6,381 bases of DNA. Source: an uncultured Arcobacter sp. (GTDB lineage: Bacteria; Campylobacterota; Campylobacteria; Campylobacterales; Arcobacteraceae). The notes below the pieces were generated by a model. It saw nothing but the letters and a program-made list of their open reading frames with translations. It searched no databases and was not told the DNA's origin. Location of the stretch: positions 1-6,381 of the forward strand of contig CAJXWI010000158.1 of assembly GCA_913062735.1 (NCBI GenBank), written 5' to 3'. The position numbers and the translations under genes are program-made. Of the stretch, positions 5,714 through 6,381 are shown piece by piece (position 1 is the first letter of the stretch; every line of letters begins with the position of its first letter).

Positions 5714-5720
5714 AAGAGGA
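5714..5720 (+). promoter_or_regulatory. Ribosome binding site of the downstream membrane protein
   Basis: AAGAGGA lies 10 bases before the ATG at 5731. An in-frame TAA at 5725-5727 rules out any earlier start. The 44-base gap after the permease shows no terminator, so this gene is probably on the ABC operon transcript. Confidence 0.65.
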
Positions 5721-5730
5721 CAAATAAACA

Positions 5731-6381
5731 ATGATCTTACAAATTAATCATTTTGGAATACTGTTTATTACTCTTGGTGGCTTATTAGGTTCCTTGTTTG
5801 GCGTCTCTTTTCTTGCTTTTATTTTTAGCTTCTTTGGTTTATTGTGTTTTCTTTTTTCCATGGAAAAAAAAGAATTCTTTTTGTGGCTCATTTTTGCTTG
5901 CTCCTTATTGTTATTGTTTCAAAAAGGCACTCTCTTAGCTTTTGAAAAAGCCTTTGTTCTTTCAGCTGTATTTGGAACACTAATGATTGCTATTTCTTTT
6001 GTAGGTTTGGCTGCAAATAACTCACATATAAAATTTTTATTACAAAGATTTTTTTTAAAAAAAAGAAGCAGTATATTTTCTTATATTTTAGGACATATAT
6101 CAGGAGCATTGTTAAATCTTAGTGGTCTTATAATTTTAGCATCGTCCCTAGAAAATAAAAAGGAAGAATCCATATCTCCCAATTTAATATTAATTCACAG
6201 AGGCTTTTCTTTTGCTCCCGCATGGTCTCCTTATTCATACTTTACTCCTATTGTTTTATTGACTTTTTCAAACTTAAAATGGATTGATTTAGTCTTTGTA
6301 TCTTTTACTTTTATTATTCCTATATTTATTCTTTCTTGTTTTATTTTAAAAACAAAAGAGCAAACAAATGTATCAAATATT
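5731..6381 (+). CDS. Multi-spanning membrane protein, 3' end outside the window
   Basis: The frame is open for 217 codons to the window edge, so the gene is incomplete. It is highly hydrophobic, with about seven likely helices so far: two in 8-43, then 49-63, 74-95, 115-139, 160-179 and 186-206. Notable segments are SYILGHISGALLNLSGL (117-133), where a GH...G..LN.SG pattern sits in a helix, and HRGFSFAPAWSPYS (156-169), an Arg-Gly followed by APxWSP at the mouth of the next helix. These look like conserved functional motifs rather than random hydrophobic sequence. From memory they recall a poorly characterised proteobacterial membrane family, sometimes labelled tellurium resistance without proof; I cannot verify this. 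The paired re-entrant-like segments resemble an ion-transporter-type fold, which is inference only. Position directly after the permease, with no terminator between, suggests a role with the importer's substrate or a product of it, such as export or a second uptake route. Confidence 0.72.
   Translation, partial: MILQINHFGILFITLGGLLGSLFGVSFLAFIFSFFGLLCFLFSMEKKEFFLWLIFACSLLLLFQKGTLLAFEKAFVLSAVFGTLMIAISFVGLAANNSHIKFLLQRFFLKKRSSIFSYILGHISGALLNLSGLIILASSLENKKEESISPNLILIHRGFSFAPAWSPYSYFTPIVLLTFSNLKWIDLVFVSFTFIIPIFILSCFILKTKEQTNVSNI

Noticed and set aside
5675..5727. Short GTG-started frame overlapping the permease end
   Set aside because: It has only 17 codons, no family features and no ribosome binding site; it is most likely chance.

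Overview
The window is strongly AT-rich (roughly 30% G+C by eye, not counted). All supportable genes are on the + strand. AT-biased codons, a TATAAT-type -10 box without a clear -35 box, and the general look of the proteins suggest a Campylobacterota genome, perhaps of the Arcobacter group. That assignment is an inference; there is no rRNA or marker gene here to confirm it.

Left part (1-685): an extended -10 promoter leads into an 81-residue Rof (YaeO)-like Rho-binding antiterminator at 60-305. A 100-residue three-helix membrane protein of unknown function follows closely at 322-624. This pair ends at a GC-topped hairpin with a T-rich tail that overlaps the second gene's stop codon. A second, perfect 12-bp AT-rich hairpin lies directly behind it. 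The 265-base gap to the next gene is extremely AT-rich and holds short palindromes and repeats but no gene.

Middle (890-2851): a single large gene encodes a membrane-anchored c-di-GMP enzyme. It has a periplasmic helical sensor between two transmembrane helices, followed by a GGDEF and an EAL domain. Both domains look catalytically complete, and the GGDEF domain lacks the usual RxxD inhibitory site. Nine consecutive T residues form the whole spacer between its ribosome binding site and ATG. The 257-base gap that follows (2852-3108) holds an imperfect tandem repeat, a weak terminator-like hairpin, a perfect 12-bp palindrome and an exact TATAAT box.

Right part (3109-6381): an operon for an ABC importer of the nitrate/sulfonate/taurine (SsuABC/TauABC/NitT) class, in the order periplasmic binding protein, ATPase, permease. 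The first two genes are 12 bases apart and the last two overlap by 8 bases. Without any terminator, a further multi-spanning membrane protein starts 44 bases after the permease and runs off the window end. The ABC genes should import a small anion-like or heterocyclic solute. The substrate is not readable from sequence, since no sulfonatase, taurine or thiamine metabolism gene lies in the window. The linked membrane protein of unknown function is the least explained part of the region and the best candidate for something new.
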